This document shows positions 25,389-34,163 of a DNA stretch of 64,000 nt, piece after piece. Position 1 is the stretch's first letter, and the number at the start of each line of letters is the position of its first letter. The notes under the pieces were generated by a model. It was given only the letters and a program-made list of their open reading frames with translations. It had not been told where the DNA came from and ran no database searches. The stretch covers positions 62,001 to 126,000 of the forward strand of contig JAIOXN010000001.1 of NCBI GenBank assembly GCA_021741585.1. Direction: 5' to 3'. This DNA is from Aquiluna sp. GTDB lineage: Bacteria > Actinomycetota > Actinomycetes > Actinomycetales > Microbacteriaceae. The translations under genes and the position numbers were made by a program.

Positions 25389-26432
25389 GGCCAAGAGCTT
25401 TTGCGCCGAATCCTCCCAAGAAAATTCCTGGGCCTGTAGCTTCGCTTTTTGAGAAAAGTCTTTCCAGATTTCAGCATCCGAAACCCTAATTACTGCCTCG
25501 GCAAAACTACTTGGTGTATTGGGGTTGAAGAACAGGCCCGCAGGTCCGGCGACTTCGCGGAAGATCTCTATGTCGGTCACTATTACCGGGGTTCCGTGGC
25601 GCATGGCCTCCACAATCGGAATCCCAAACCCTTCATCTAAAGATGCCGACACCAACGCCTTCGCATTCGAAAGCCAACCCGAATACTCTTTTTCACTCAC
25701 ACCGTCAGCGAAGAATATTTTTGCATTCACCTGTTCGGCTAGTTTCTCAAGTGATGCTTTGTGTTTAGGGTCAATGCGACTTAGCAGAACGAGCCTGTGG
25801 TCTGGAATATGCCCCATTCCTTGGATCAGCGCTTCGACGTTTTTGTAGCCAATGAAACTGCCCATGTAGATCAGGTCTTTGGATTCTGAACCATTACCAA
25901 CGTGTTCCGAATCGGGCTCGCTCGAGGAGTTGTGAATCACGTGAATCGGTCGCTTCGTGATGTTGACCTTCTGCATTTCTTGCTTTGTGGTCTCAGAAAC
26001 TGTCACCACCGCATCGGCCCCATTGAGAATCAAGCGCTGCGGCAAGAAACTTAGGTGGAACAGTCGCCACCCCAGTCGAATTGGCCAAGAGAAACTTGCC
26101 GGTGGCGTGCGGTGGCGATAGTAAATCAGATCATGCAGGGTCAGAATTAGCTTGTAATTTCTTCCAAAGGAAGAGGTGGTCTGCATCGGGGAAAACAAAA
26201 CATCAATTTTGTGCCTTCTCAATCTAAGAGCGAGAACTGCTTCCAGGAGCGAGGTTGGTGCATTGACAAAGAGCGATTTCACCTGAGGCAAGAGCTCAGC
26301 TTGTTCTTGAGAATTCAACAAGACCGTGATCTCTTGAATCTTTGATAGCTCCGTGATGAGCCCAATACTGAAGCTCGTAATCCCGTCTGGGCGATCTGGG
26401 TTTATGAATCTGCCATCAAAAAACAATTTCAA
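25356..26432 (-). CDS. Glycosyltransferase family 4 protein
   Basis: 358-aa GT-B glycosyltransferase. The C-terminal donor domain has SKDLIYMGSFIGYKNVEALIQGM and the EX7E-type stretch ALVSASLDEGFGIPIVEAMRHGTPVIVTD. Probably mannosyl- or glucosyl-transfer in cell-envelope glycans or glycolipids; acceptor unknown. The start is a TTG overlapping the hydrolase stop. It overlaps the phosphatase gene by 33 bp at its 3' end, one of the longest convergent overlaps in the window. Confidence 0.88.
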   Translation of the reverse strand: MKLFFDGRFINPDRPDGITSFSIGLITELSKIQEITVLLNSQEQAELLPQVKSLFVNAPTSLLEAVLALRLRRHKIDVLFSPMQTTSSFGRNYKLILTLHDLIYYRHRTPPASFSWPIRLGWRLFHLSFLPQRLILNGADAVVTVSETTKQEMQKVNITKRPIHVIHNSSSEPDSEHVGNGSESKDLIYMGSFIGYKNVEALIQGMGHIPDHRLVLLSRIDPKHKASLEKLAEQVNAKIFFADGVSEKEYSGWLSNAKALVSASLDEGFGIPIVEAMRHGTPVIVTDIEIFREVAGPAGLFFNPNTPSSFAEAVIRVSDAEIWKDFSQKAKLQAQEFSWEDSAQKLLALCQRIGGPTL

Positions 26433-27301
26433 TTGCTCACCGCAAAATCTCTGACCAGCGCCGCAACCTCGAGAGGCTTTTCGTAGTGGGTGAGGTGCCC
26501 AACTCCAGGTATCACTTCAAGTCGAGCCTGGGGAAGCTTGGATTTAAGTTCAATTTGACCGCGAAGCGGGGCAATGCTGTCGACCTCCCCTGCCACTAGC
26601 AGAGTCTCTAGAGGGAAATGCTCGATGTGATCCATCACGTTCCCTCCTGATGCAGCCCTGAAGCCCTCCCAGGCCACCTTGTCGCTTGTGTAGCTGGAGA
26701 AAAAGCGAGCGTGCTGGGAGTGTATGAAAGACCTTAGTTTTAAATTCTTGCTTGTGGCCATCACCATAGACATCCCACGAACAATCAAAGGTGAGCGAAG
26801 AAGAAGAGATCCTGCTGCCCCAGTTTTTTCCGTGAAGCGATAGAACCATCGGGCTGCCTTGTTGGCCAGGTCTTCTTGATCCTCAGAGCGCGTCGAGATT
26901 GGATTTAGCAGGATGACATTTTCGGTCGGCAATTCAAGCTCCAAGGCTTTAGAAACCACCAATGAACCAAAGCTGTGACCTAAGACTGCAACGTCTTGGG
27001 GCAACTGCCTATAGAGCTCGACTAGCCATCGACCGTAGTTTTCAAGGTTGTGCTCCCCTGAAAAAGGAGGGGTTTTGCCGTAACCCGGCAGATCGGGAAT
27101 GAATACTTCGAAATCTGGTAACGCACCAGCAATCGCCTCCAGGCCATGGTGGTCACCACGAAATCCATGAACCAAGAGAAGGCTTTTAGCATCCGGAGTC
27201 GAAGAATATCTCCACACAGCGGTATCGCCAAAATCCTCTCGGCGCGCCCTATCTTGGGCAGATTTTGCAAGCATGGGGGCAGAAGTTCTCAACTTTGTCA
27301 C
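26429..27301 (-). CDS. Alpha/beta hydrolase
   Basis: 290-aa alpha/beta-hydrolase-fold protein. Nucleophile elbow GHSFGSL (Ser at about 111), oxyanion region LVHGFRGDHHG, acid in VAGEVDSIAP, catalytic His in PGVGHLTHYEKP. Substrate unknown. No signal peptide. The GTG start has a TAGACT -10 box exactly 6 nt upstream. In an operon with the GT4 gene (4-bp overlap). Confidence 0.9.
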   Translation of the reverse strand: MTKLRTSAPMLAKSAQDRARREDFGDTAVWRYSSTPDAKSLLLVHGFRGDHHGLEAIAGALPDFEVFIPDLPGYGKTPPFSGEHNLENYGRWLVELYRQLPQDVAVLGHSFGSLVVSKALELELPTENVILLNPISTRSEDQEDLANKAARWFYRFTEKTGAAGSLLLRSPLIVRGMSMVMATSKNLKLRSFIHSQHARFFSSYTSDKVAWEGFRAASGGNVMDHIEHFPLETLLVAGEVDSIAPLRGQIELKSKLPQARLEVIPGVGHLTHYEKPLEVAALVRDFAVSN

Positions 27302-27307
27302 CGGACC

Positions 27308-27313
27308 AGTCTA
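27308..27313 (-). promoter_or_regulatory. -10 box, leaderless promoter of the hydrolase-GT4 unit
   Basis: TAGACT on the minus strand, followed by 6 nt and the GTG at 27301. Confidence 0.6.
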
Positions 27314-27355
27314 GGTTGTGAACACGAAACGATAGCCTGAGAACAGGAGTGTGAA

Positions 27356-28066
27356 TTGTTAGATTTTGATTTTGAACCACAGGCGCCGAGCTGGAGCAAA
27401 AAGCTTGCAGTGTTTGACCTTGAGACCACGGGTCTTGACCTTGAGACCTCAAGAATCGTCTCCGCCTGTGTAGCAACCCTTGGGCCCAACGGCGAACCTG
27501 AAATGGTCAGGGAATGGATAGTCAACCCCGGTATTGAGATCCCAGAGCAAGCGGCGGCAGTGCACGGCATCACCACAGAAATTGCTATTCGAGACGGCAT
27601 GGAGCCGAAGGTCGCGGTTTTTGAAATGGTCGAGTTATTGCGCGAGCTCCAAGAGTCCATGCCACTTGTTGCGTTTAACGCGCCATACGATTTCACTATT
27701 TTGCACTTCGAGGCGCTTCGAAACGGTGCCACTCCCCTTTTGCCAAAGCCTGTAATTGATCCTCTGGTACTAGACAAGCAGGAAATGAAATACCGCAGCG
27801 GTAAGCGAACTCTCGGAGTGCTTTGTGCAGATTACGGAGTTGAGCTACTGGATGCTCACAACTCAACCGCAGATGCGATTGCAGCAGGCAGACTAGCTCA
27901 ACTTCAGGCCAAGAAGTTCCCTAATCTGGACGTCACTGCCCAGCAGCTTCACGATTCTCAGGTGATTTGGTCTGATGAACAGAGCCTTGATTTCGCAAAA
28001 TACATGCAAAGCAAAAACCGCCCGGATTTCCAGGCGGTTTTAGGTTGGCCACTAAAGGCTATTTGA
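27356..28066 (+). CDS. 3'-5' exonuclease, DnaQ-like (DEDDh)
   Basis: 236-aa exonuclease of the epsilon-subunit family. ExoI motif [10 protein letters not shown] (D and E near 21-23), Exo[11 protein letters not shown], and Exo[16 protein letters not shown] (H and D) complete the DEDDh site. It is stand-alone, without helicase or UvrC-like domains, and may serve proofreading or repair. The start is TTG with AGGAG 6 nt upstream, one of the few clear SD-led starts. Its 3' end contains a hairpin that acts on the opposite strand (see 28014-28041). Confidence 0.92.
   Translation: MLDFDFEPQAPSWSKKLAVFDLETTGLDLETSRIVSACVATLGPNGEPEMVREWIVNPGIEIPEQAAAVHGITTEIAIRDGMEPKVAVFEMVELLRELQESMPLVAFNAPYDFTILHFEALRNGATPLLPKPVIDPLVLDKQEMKYRSGKRTLGVLCADYGVELLDAHNSTADAIAAGRLAQLQAKKFPNLDVTAQQLHDSQVIWSDEQSLDFAKYMQSKNRPDFQAVLGWPLKAI
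28014..28041 (-). terminator. Intrinsic terminator of rpmE2, inside the exonuclease gene
   Basis: Arms AAAACCGCC and GGCGGTTTT form a 9-bp stem with a 10-nt loop. Read on the minus strand the stem is followed by TTTTTGCTTT. It lies 18 nt past the rpmE2 stop, within the last codons of the exonuclease gene. On the plus strand the U tract is only TTTTAGG. Confidence 0.75.
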
Positions 28067-28307
28067 AGTTCTTGAATCGCTCGTTGAAGCGCTCTACGCG
28101 GCCAGCAGAGTCCATAATGCGCTGCTTTCCGGTGTAGAAAGGGTGGCTAGCTGACGAGATTTCAACATCGTAAACAGGGTAGGTCTTGCCGTCTTCCCAT
28201 TCGATGGTCTTGTCGCTGGTGATGGTTGCACGAGTCAGAAACGCAACGCCTGATGCTAGGTCGCGAAATACGATCGGCTCGTAGCTTGGGTGAATATCTG
28301 CCTTCAT
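28059..28307 (-). CDS. rpmE2: Ribosomal protein bL31 type B
   Basis: 82-aa large-subunit protein. The type B (zinc-free) form is shown by the absence of the CXXC pair and by [29 protein letters not shown] and [20 protein letters not shown]. In many bacteria this form replaces the zinc-binding L31 under zinc limitation. SD AAGGA precedes the ATG. The 73-bp leader has an inverted repeat GCGATA/TATCGC (28334-28339 and 28366-28371). Confidence 0.96.
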   Translation of the reverse strand: MKADIHPSYEPIVFRDLASGVAFLTRATITSDKTIEWEDGKTYPVYDVEISSASHPFYTGKQRIMDSAGRVERFNERFKNFK

Positions 28308-28380
28308 GTTTTCCTTCTTGATGAAATCTATTTGCGATAGCGCAACAGCCGGAAAGCCTAGCAGTTATCGCGCGTTTCGT

Positions 28381-29163
28381 CTAGGCGGAAATCGCCGAGA
28401 ATCTACCATTCTGATACGAAACCCGCAGTGGGAAGCGGAAAGTCTCAGAAATGCTCTCGGATGTGATTGTTGCTCCAATCTCACCGCGGGCAAGAATCTT
28501 TCCATCCTGAAGTAATAGAGCATGAGTGAATCCCGCCGGAATTTCTTCAAGGTGATGGGTCACCATTGCCATAGCAGGGGCGGTGGCTGACTGGGCGTAT
28601 CCGCTGATTAGTCGCAAGGTTAGCTCTCTTGCTGCCAAGTCCAGGCTGGCAACAGGCTCATCTAGCAGCAATAGTTCTGGGTCGGTCATGATAGAACGCG
28701 CAATTTGAACCCGCTTTCGCTCACCATCACTCAGTGTTCCAAAAGCACGATCTGCAAAATCTGAGAGTTCCCACTCTGAAAGAACCCGGAGGGCACGGCG
28801 GTGGTCGATTTCGTCATACTGCTCATTCCAGCGGCCGGTTACACCGTAGCTTGCGGTCATAACCGCATTTAGAACGCTTTCGCTGTTTGGAATCTGTGCG
28901 GCTAGAGCGCTTGACGCAAAACCAATCCTGGTTCGTAGTTCAAAAACATTAACCTCGCCTAATCTTTGATTGAGGATTTCTGCAGAACCTGTCGACGGGT
29001 GAATTTGTGCCGCGCAGACCCGAAGAAGGGTGGTTTTACCGGCACCATTTGCGCCAAGAATGACCCATCTTTGATCGTTGGTTGCAGAAAATGTGATCGA
29101 ATCCAAAATTGGCTTTTGGTCCCGAACAACGCTCAGGTTTTGAAGGTTAATTGCAGTAGACAT
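28381..29163 (-). CDS. ABC transporter ATP-binding protein, stand-alone
   Basis: 260-aa ATPase. Walker A GANGAGKTT (about 38-46), signature LSDGERKRVQIARS, Walker B LLLLDEPVASLD, and H-loop VTHHLEEIP. It resembles the ModF/YlmA-like group of lone ATPases. No permease is adjacent, so whether it energises transport is unknown. A TAGGCT box lies 8 nt before the ATG, within the end of glgA. Confidence 0.88.
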   Translation of the reverse strand: MSTAINLQNLSVVRDQKPILDSITFSATNDQRWVILGANGAGKTTLLRVCAAQIHPSTGSAEILNQRLGEVNVFELRTRIGFASSALAAQIPNSESVLNAVMTASYGVTGRWNEQYDEIDHRRALRVLSEWELSDFADRAFGTLSDGERKRVQIARSIMTDPELLLLDEPVASLDLAARELTLRLISGYAQSATAPAMAMVTHHLEEIPAGFTHALLLQDGKILARGEIGATITSESISETFRFPLRVSYQNGRFSAISA

Positions 29164-29171
29164 TGGTATAA

Positions 29172-29177
29172 AGCCTA
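29172..29177 (-). promoter_or_regulatory. Possible -10 box of the ABC ATPase gene
   Basis: TAGGCT on the minus strand, 8 nt before ATG 29163; it overlaps the glgA stop region. Confidence 0.4.
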
Positions 29178-30359
29178 ACCCTGGAGGGCCAGGTTATAGA
29201 CCTCTAAAGTTGAACTTGCGATAGATTCCCAACTAAATTTCTCTACCGCTCGTACTCGTCCTGCCTCTCCAAATTTCTTGAGATTTCCGGATTCCAGCGC
29301 CCCCAACATGGCACTTGACCAATCAGAAATGAACTTCTCAGGGTCAAGAGGCGTCCCGCTGCCATCACTAACTTGCTCGATTGGAACTAGCCAGCCAGTT
29401 TCGCCATGTACCACAACCTCTGGAATACCACCGGTTGCGGTTGCAATCACAGGTGCACCACAGGCCATTGCCTCGAGATTTACAATCCCAAGCGGTTCAT
29501 AAATCGAAGGGCAAATAAAAGCATCAGCTTGAGTTAATAGGGCGGCTAATTTTGGCTGAGGCAAATGCTCTGGAATCCAGATCACACCATCACGCTCGGC
29601 AGATAGCTCAGCAACCAGCTGCTCTACCTCGGCTTTGATTTCTTTGGTGTCAGGAGCCCCGGCGCAGAGAATGAGTTGGACGTCTTTAGGCAGCTCCCTT
29701 GCGGCTCGAAGGAAATATGGCAAACCCTTCTGGCGAGTGATGCGACCGACAAAGATGACGGAGCGCTTATCTGGGTCGACGCCTAATTCCCTAACTGTTT
29801 CGGAATCGTGGTTTGGTTGCCATTTCTGTGAATCGATGCCGTTGTAGACGACCTTCACTTTGTCTGGATCTAAGTCTGGGTAGGCCTTGAGAATGTCATT
29901 CCGCATTCCATTGGATACAGCAATAACGATCTTTGCCTGCTCGTAAGCCGACTTCTCAATGAAGCTGGAGACCGCGTATCCGCCACCTAACTGTTCAGCT
30001 TTCCAGGGCCGCAGTGGCTCAAGGGAATGAGCGGTTATGACATGTGGGATCGAATAAAGCATTGAACCCAAATGACCTGCAAAATTGGCGTACCAAGTGT
30101 GGGAGTGAATTAGTTGGGCGCCCTCAAGCTCTTTGACGACGGCAAGGTCAACTGCCATGGTCTGCAGCGCTGGATTAGCATCGGTAAATTGTGCAGGGAT
30201 GGGATAACCCAGGGTGCCAGGTTCGGACACCGGCTCACCAAAAGCATGCACTCGAGCGTCGATTCGCTCTCTCAGGACTTTCACCAACTCGGTGATGTGC
30301 ACTCCCGCTCCCCCATAAATGTGAGGCGGGTACTCTTTTGTAACAAAATCCACACGCAT
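29175..30359 (-). CDS. glgA: Glycogen synthase or maltose-1-phosphate synthase (GT4)
   Basis: 394-aa GT-B enzyme using ADP-glucose. N-terminal MRVDFVTKEYPPHIYGGAGVHITELVK, mid VIFVGRITRQKGLPYF, and donor-site CPSIYEPLGIVNLEAMACGAPVIATATGGIPEVV. It is divergent from glgC, as in mycobacteria, where the orthologue (GlgM) makes maltose-1-phosphate for the GlgE pathway; the sequence cannot separate GlgA from GlgM by eye. I placed the start at ATG 30359, because TAGCAT lies 6 nt upstream and the TTG at 30365 would be within the spacer. Confidence 0.93.
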   Translation of the reverse strand: MRVDFVTKEYPPHIYGGAGVHITELVKVLRERIDARVHAFGEPVSEPGTLGYPIPAQFTDANPALQTMAVDLAVVKELEGAQLIHSHTWYANFAGHLGSMLYSIPHVITAHSLEPLRPWKAEQLGGGYAVSSFIEKSAYEQAKIVIAVSNGMRNDILKAYPDLDPDKVKVVYNGIDSQKWQPNHDSETVRELGVDPDKRSVIFVGRITRQKGLPYFLRAARELPKDVQLILCAGAPDTKEIKAEVEQLVAELSAERDGVIWIPEHLPQPKLAALLTQADAFICPSIYEPLGIVNLEAMACGAPVIATATGGIPEVVVHGETGWLVPIEQVSDGSGTPLDPEKFISDWSSAMLGALESGNLKKFGEAGRVRAVEKFSWESIASSTLEVYNLALQG

Positions 30360-30365
30360 ACCCAA

Positions 30366-30371
30366 ATGCTA
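30366..30371 (-). promoter_or_regulatory. -10 box, leaderless promoter of glgA
   Basis: TAGCAT on the minus strand, 6 nt before ATG. A possible -35 TTGCAT lies 16 nt further upstream (30388-30393). Confidence 0.55.
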
Positions 30372-30394
30372 GTGCGAGCAAGTATTTATGCAAC

Positions 30395-30400
30395 TAACAT
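30395..30400 (+). promoter_or_regulatory. -10 box, leaderless promoter of glgC
   Basis: TAACAT followed by TTGGTT (6 nt) and ATG 30407. The two divergent promoters fit into a 47-bp gap. Confidence 0.55.
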
Positions 30401-30406
30401 TTGGTT

Positions 30407-31648
30407 ATGGGTCGAACAAGAGTATTTGGAATGGTACTTGCCGGGGGCGAAGGCAAGAGGTTAATGCCGCTCACAGGAGATCGCGCCAAGCCGGCAGTTC
30501 CATTTGCTGGAAGCTATCGACTAATTGACTTTGCGCTATCTAATTTGATCAACTCCGGCCTGAGAAGAATTGTCGTTCTCACCCAGTACAAATCTCACTC
30601 CTTGGATAGGCACATTTCCCAGACCTGGCGCATGTCCCCATTGCTCGGTGCATACGTGGCATCGGTTCCGGCCCAGCAGCGTCTAGGAAAGCGTTGGTAC
30701 ACCGGCTCAGCAGATGCAATTTTGCAGTCCATGAACGCTCTGAGCGATGAGCACCCAGATTACGTTGTTGTAGTCGGCGCTGACCACGTTTATCGTATGG
30801 ACTTTGACCAGATGCTTCAGGCGCACATTGAGTCCGGAATGGAAGCAACGGTTGCCGCTATTAGGCAACCTCTCGCTCTCTCAACTCAATTTGGCGTAAT
30901 CGAAGTAGATTCACAGAACCCATCTAAAATTGCTCAATTTCTTGAGAAGCCAGCCAATCCAAAGCCAGTTCCTGGTGATCCAACCCAGGCGTTGGCGTCA
31001 ATGGGCAACTACATCTTCAACGCCCAAAGCTTGATTGATGCGATCGAACTAGACGGCCAAAACCCAGACTCAACCCACGACATGGGTGGTGACATCATTC
31101 CTTACTTTGTTGCCAAGGGAACCGCGGGTGCCTACGACTTCACCTTCAACGAGATTCCTGGGGTCACAGAGCGCGATAAGTCCTACTGGCGCGATGTGGG
31201 AACACTTGATTCTTATTACGACGCCCATATGGACCTAATTTCAACAATGCCTATCTTCAATCTGTATAACTCAGAGTGGCCGGTATTCAACCAGCAAATC
31301 AACTTGCCTCCTGCCAAGTTCATTCACGACTCAGAGGGAAATCAGGGTAGAACCCAGGATTCGATTGTGAGCCTTGGGGTTGTAGTTTCTGGAGGAATCG
31401 TGGAACGAAGCGTCCTCTCCCCCAATGTCCGAGTGTTTTCAAGGACTTTGATAACAGACTCAATACTTTTGGACAACGTTCAGGTGGGCAGAGATTGCAC
31501 TATCCGCAGAGCAATTCTTGATAAGGACGTAGTTGTCACCGATGGGGCCAGCGTTGGCGTGAGCCGTGAACGCGATTTAGAGCGTGGTTTCACGGTCACA
31601 GATTCGGGTATCACAGTTGTCAATAAGGGGCTGTTGGTTACACCTTGA
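30407..31648 (+). CDS. glgC: Glucose-1-phosphate adenylyltransferase
   Basis: 413-aa ADP-glucose pyrophosphorylase, the first step of glycogen/alpha-glucan synthesis. The nucleotide site [28 protein letters not shown], the [10 protein letters not shown] stretch, a central sugar-phosphate region ([10 protein letters not shown]), and the C-terminal left-handed beta-helix are in order. ATG 30407 is preferred over the TTG at 30401 (see promoter). Its TGA overlaps the start of serB. Confidence 0.96.
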   Translation: MGRTRVFGMVLAGGEGKRLMPLTGDRAKPAVPFAGSYRLIDFALSNLINSGLRRIVVLTQYKSHSLDRHISQTWRMSPLLGAYVASVPAQQRLGKRWYTGSADAILQSMNALSDEHPDYVVVVGADHVYRMDFDQMLQAHIESGMEATVAAIRQPLALSTQFGVIEVDSQNPSKIAQFLEKPANPKPVPGDPTQALASMGNYIFNAQSLIDAIELDGQNPDSTHDMGGDIIPYFVAKGTAGAYDFTFNEIPGVTERDKSYWRDVGTLDSYYDAHMDLISTMPIFNLYNSEWPVFNQQINLPPAKFIHDSEGNQGRTQDSIVSLGVVVSGGIVERSVLSPNVRVFSRTLITDSILLDNVQVGRDCTIRRAILDKDVVVTDGASVGVSRERDLERGFTVTDSGITVVNKGLLVTP

Positions 31649-32274
31649 CAAAGTTCTTAGTGGTTTTCGATGTTGATTCAACTCTCATCGATGACGAAGC
31701 AATTGAATTACTTGCCCAGCACGCTGGCACCTATGACCAGGTTGCTGCGGTCACCGAAAGAGCGATGCGCGGTGAATTGGATTTCGCTGAGAGTTTGGTT
31801 GAGCGGGTTGCAACCCTGGCTGGGCTCGATGTCAAAGTCTTGGATCAAGTGGCAAACGCCCTGAGCCCAACCAAGGGTGCACGAGAGCTTATCGCCGCCA
31901 TCCACGACCGCGGCGGCAAAGCTGCCGCAGTATCTGGTGGTTTTATCCAGCTTTTGGGTCCCGTAAAGGAAAAACTTGGTTTTGATTTTGAGCGTGCTAA
32001 CACACTCGAAGTTCAAGACGGCAAGTTGACTGGAAAAGTAATCGGCAAGATTATCGATCGCCAGGCTAAAGCAGATGCACTTGTGGAATGGGCTGGCAAC
32101 TTAGGGCTAGGCATGGATCAAACCATCGCGATTGGCGATGGAGCTAACGATCTGGGGATGATGGAAGTCGCCGGGCTGTCGGTAGCTTTTTGCGCAAAGC
32201 CAGTTGTCAGGGAAAAAGCAAAGATCGCGCTCAATGAGCGCGATCTTGCACAGCTAATTCAGCTACTTCCTTAG
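31645..32274 (+). CDS. serB: Phosphoserine phosphatase
   Basis: 209-aa HAD enzyme for the last step of serine synthesis. Catalytic motif [13 protein letters not shown] (DVDST, near 8-15), [13 protein letters not shown] (motif II), and [12 protein letters not shown] (motif IV). No N-terminal ACT domain, so this is the short SerB form. The start TTG overlaps the glgC TGA. The last 50 nt contain a 27-nt palindrome that forms the fabI terminator on the other strand. Confidence 0.93.
   Translation: MTKFLVVFDVDSTLIDDEAIELLAQHAGTYDQVAAVTERAMRGELDFAESLVERVATLAGLDVKVLDQVANALSPTKGARELIAAIHDRGGKAAAVSGGFIQLLGPVKEKLGFDFERANTLEVQDGKLTGKVIGKIIDRQAKADALVEWAGNLGLGMDQTIAIGDGANDLGMMEVAGLSVAFCAKPVVREKAKIALNERDLAQLIQLLP
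32221..32247 (-). terminator. Intrinsic terminator of fabG-fabI inside serB
   Basis: A perfect 13-bp inverted repeat (AAGATCGCGCTCA and TGAGCGCGATCTT with one base between). On the minus strand it is followed by TGCTTTTTCCC. It is 23 nt beyond the fabI stop and wholly within the serB coding region. Confidence 0.85.
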
Positions 32275-33038
32275 GCACCGGTTGAGTGAAGTCCACCATC
32301 CACGTGGATCATTTCACCCGTGGTTGCTGGGAACCAATCGCTAAGAAGTGCAACTAATCCCTTTGCTGCAGCCTCTGTATCAGTGAGGTCCCAACCAAGT
32401 GGTGCTCGGTCTGTCCAGAGCTCTTCCATGGTTGCAAATCCAGGGATTCCCTTGGCTGCGGTGGTTCTAAGAGGTCCCGCTGAAACTAGGTTCACGCGAA
32501 TACCCTTTGGCCCTAGGTAGCGAGCCAGGTAGCGGCTGGTTGCCTCGAAGGCAGCCTTTGCAACGCCCATCCAGTCGTATACCGGCCAAGAGACAGTCGC
32601 ATCAAAGGTGAGACCCACTACAGATGAAGGATTGTTTAGAACTGGAAGACAAGCAGTCGTGATCGACTTGAGCGAGTATGCCGAAACTTCAACTGCAGTC
32701 GAAACATCAGACCAAGGGGTTTCCATAAAGTTCCCGCCAAGTGCGGTCTGCGGAGCAAATGCGATTGCGTGGACTATGCCGTCGATGTTGCCGATGGTGT
32801 CTTTGATGTTCTGCGCCAAACCATCTAGGTGTTCCTGATTGGTTGCATCGAGTTCGATGACCTTCACTGGCTTTGGCAAGCGCTCTGCGATCTTGGTGGT
32901 GATTGGAAGCATTCTTCCGAATGAGCTAAGAACAACCTCAGCACCCTCTTCTTGGGCAAGTCTTGCCGCGCTGAATGCGATAGAGGCTTCGGTTAGAACG
33001 CCGGTGATGAGGATTTTCTTACCTTCAAGAATGCCCAA
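32271..33038 (-). CDS. fabI: Enoyl-ACP reductase (InhA/FabI type)
   Basis: 255-aa short-chain dehydrogenase-like enzyme, final reduction in type II fatty-acid elongation. MGILEGKKILITGVLTEASIAFSAARLAQEEGAEVV is the NADH site. The catalytic region has YDWMGVAKAAFEATSRYLARYLGP, with Tyr-x6-Lys spacing, and [11 protein letters not shown] at the end. Closest by sequence feel to InhA. It follows fabG by 36 nt, the order of the mycobacterial fabG1-inhA operon. Confidence 0.94.
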   Translation of the reverse strand: MGILEGKKILITGVLTEASIAFSAARLAQEEGAEVVLSSFGRMLPITTKIAERLPKPVKVIELDATNQEHLDGLAQNIKDTIGNIDGIVHAIAFAPQTALGGNFMETPWSDVSTAVEVSAYSLKSITTACLPVLNNPSSVVGLTFDATVSWPVYDWMGVAKAAFEATSRYLARYLGPKGIRVNLVSAGPLRTTAAKGIPGFATMEELWTDRAPLGWDLTDTEAAAKGLVALLSDWFPATTGEMIHVDGGLHSTGA

Positions 33039-33074
33039 GATTTTCTCCTTTTTTGATTATTAGAAAGTTACTAC

Positions 33075-33785
33075 CTAATGGCCCATTCCAAGGCCACCAT
33101 CAACGGGAATTACCGCTCCCGAAATATATGCCGCTTCGTCAGAAGCCAACCAGCGAACCACCTTGGCAACCTCGCTTGGGGCCGCAAATCTGCCCGCCGG
33201 GATCTTGTCTTTATAAGCCTTTTGAAGGTCTTCGGTCAGCTCAGCGGTCATGTCGGTGTCGATGAATCCCGGAGCAACAACATTCGCCGTGATGTTTCTG
33301 CCACCTAACTCGCGTGTGATGCTTCTTGCCATGCCAACCAAAGCGCTCTTGGTTGCCGAATAGTTCACCTGTCCGGCGCTACCGAGTAGACCAACTACCG
33401 ATCCAATGAGAATTACTCGCCCAAAACGAGCCTTAATCATGCCCTTGGTGACCCTGCGCAACACTCGGAAAACACCGTTCAAATTGGTATTGACGACATC
33501 TTCGAATTCTTCGTCGCTCATACGCATCAGCAAAGTGTCTTTGGTGATCCCAGCATTCGCAACAAGCACGTGGATGGCGCCAAATTTCTCTTCGACTTCG
33601 GCTATTGCTGCATCAAGCGATGCACCATCGGTGACGTCTGCTTTTACGGTGAAAGATCCCTCAGGTCCGTTGCCTGAGCGTGCGGTAACCGCGACGTTAT
33701 AACCTGATGAGATGAACTCTTCGGCGATGGCAAATCCAATTCCTCTATTGCCACCAGTTATCAAAACGGTTTTTGACTCGGTCAT
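33075..33785 (-). CDS. fabG: 3-oxoacyl-ACP reductase
   Basis: 236-aa SDR enzyme reducing beta-ketoacyl-ACP. TGGNRGIGFA (cofactor site), NAGITKDTLL, SSVV-type region (IGSVVGLLGSAGQVNYSATKSALVG, with Y-x3-K), and the FIDTDMTAELT loop. I use ATG 33785 with SD GGGAGAG, which discards 16 N-terminal residues of a longer open frame that lack family similarity. It is the first gene of fabG-fabI. Confidence 0.94.
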   Translation of the reverse strand: MTESKTVLITGGNRGIGFAIAEEFISSGYNVAVTARSGNGPEGSFTVKADVTDGASLDAAIAEVEEKFGAIHVLVANAGITKDTLLMRMSDEEFEDVVNTNLNGVFRVLRRVTKGMIKARFGRVILIGSVVGLLGSAGQVNYSATKSALVGMARSITRELGGRNITANVVAPGFIDTDMTAELTEDLQKAYKDKIPAGRFAAPSEVAKVVRWLASDEAAYISGAVIPVDGGLGMGH

Positions 33786-33869
33786 TTTCTCTCCCGGGGA
33801 ATACCATTGCGAATATCGCGTTATGAATAACAAAGCCTAGCAATCTGGGCGGAAATAGAGAGTTGCCAC

Positions 33870-34163
33870 TTGGCCAATAGACAAAGCGCCACTTCACTGA
33901 GCATTAGCCCAGATGATGAGCGACGCTCCAGAATGGTGAAATACACCGTCGCGATGTCAGTGCGTATGGTTTGCATCATCCTCGGTGTATTCACCACTGG
34001 CATTTTGATGTGGATTTTCTTTGCACTTGCAATTTTCTTGCCATATTTTGCAGTGGTAGTTGCCAATGCTCAGGGCACCAACGAGAAGGCCGCCAAAACA
34101 AACATCGTCGCCCCAAAAATTTCTATCAAAGCCTCAGAGGTTCGCATCGTAGATGGCGACTGA
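33870..34163 (+). CDS. DUF3099-family small membrane protein
   Basis: 97 aa. A polar N terminus with SLSISPDDERRSRMVKYTVAMSVRMVCIILGV is the signature of this actinobacterial family, followed by two closely spaced membrane segments (about 28-45 and 50-68) and a polar tail. Function unknown. TTG start with AGAG upstream, so the start is not certain. It leads a plus-strand unit (small zinc-type gene, SURF1), divergent from fabG. Confidence 0.8.
   Translation: MANRQSATSLSISPDDERRSRMVKYTVAMSVRMVCIILGVFTTGILMWIFFALAIFLPYFAVVVANAQGTNEKAAKTNIVAPKISIKASEVRIVDGD

Noticed and set aside
33786-33833. Extended fabG N terminus
   Set aside because: The 16 extra residues are non-homologous; a good SD precedes ATG 33785.
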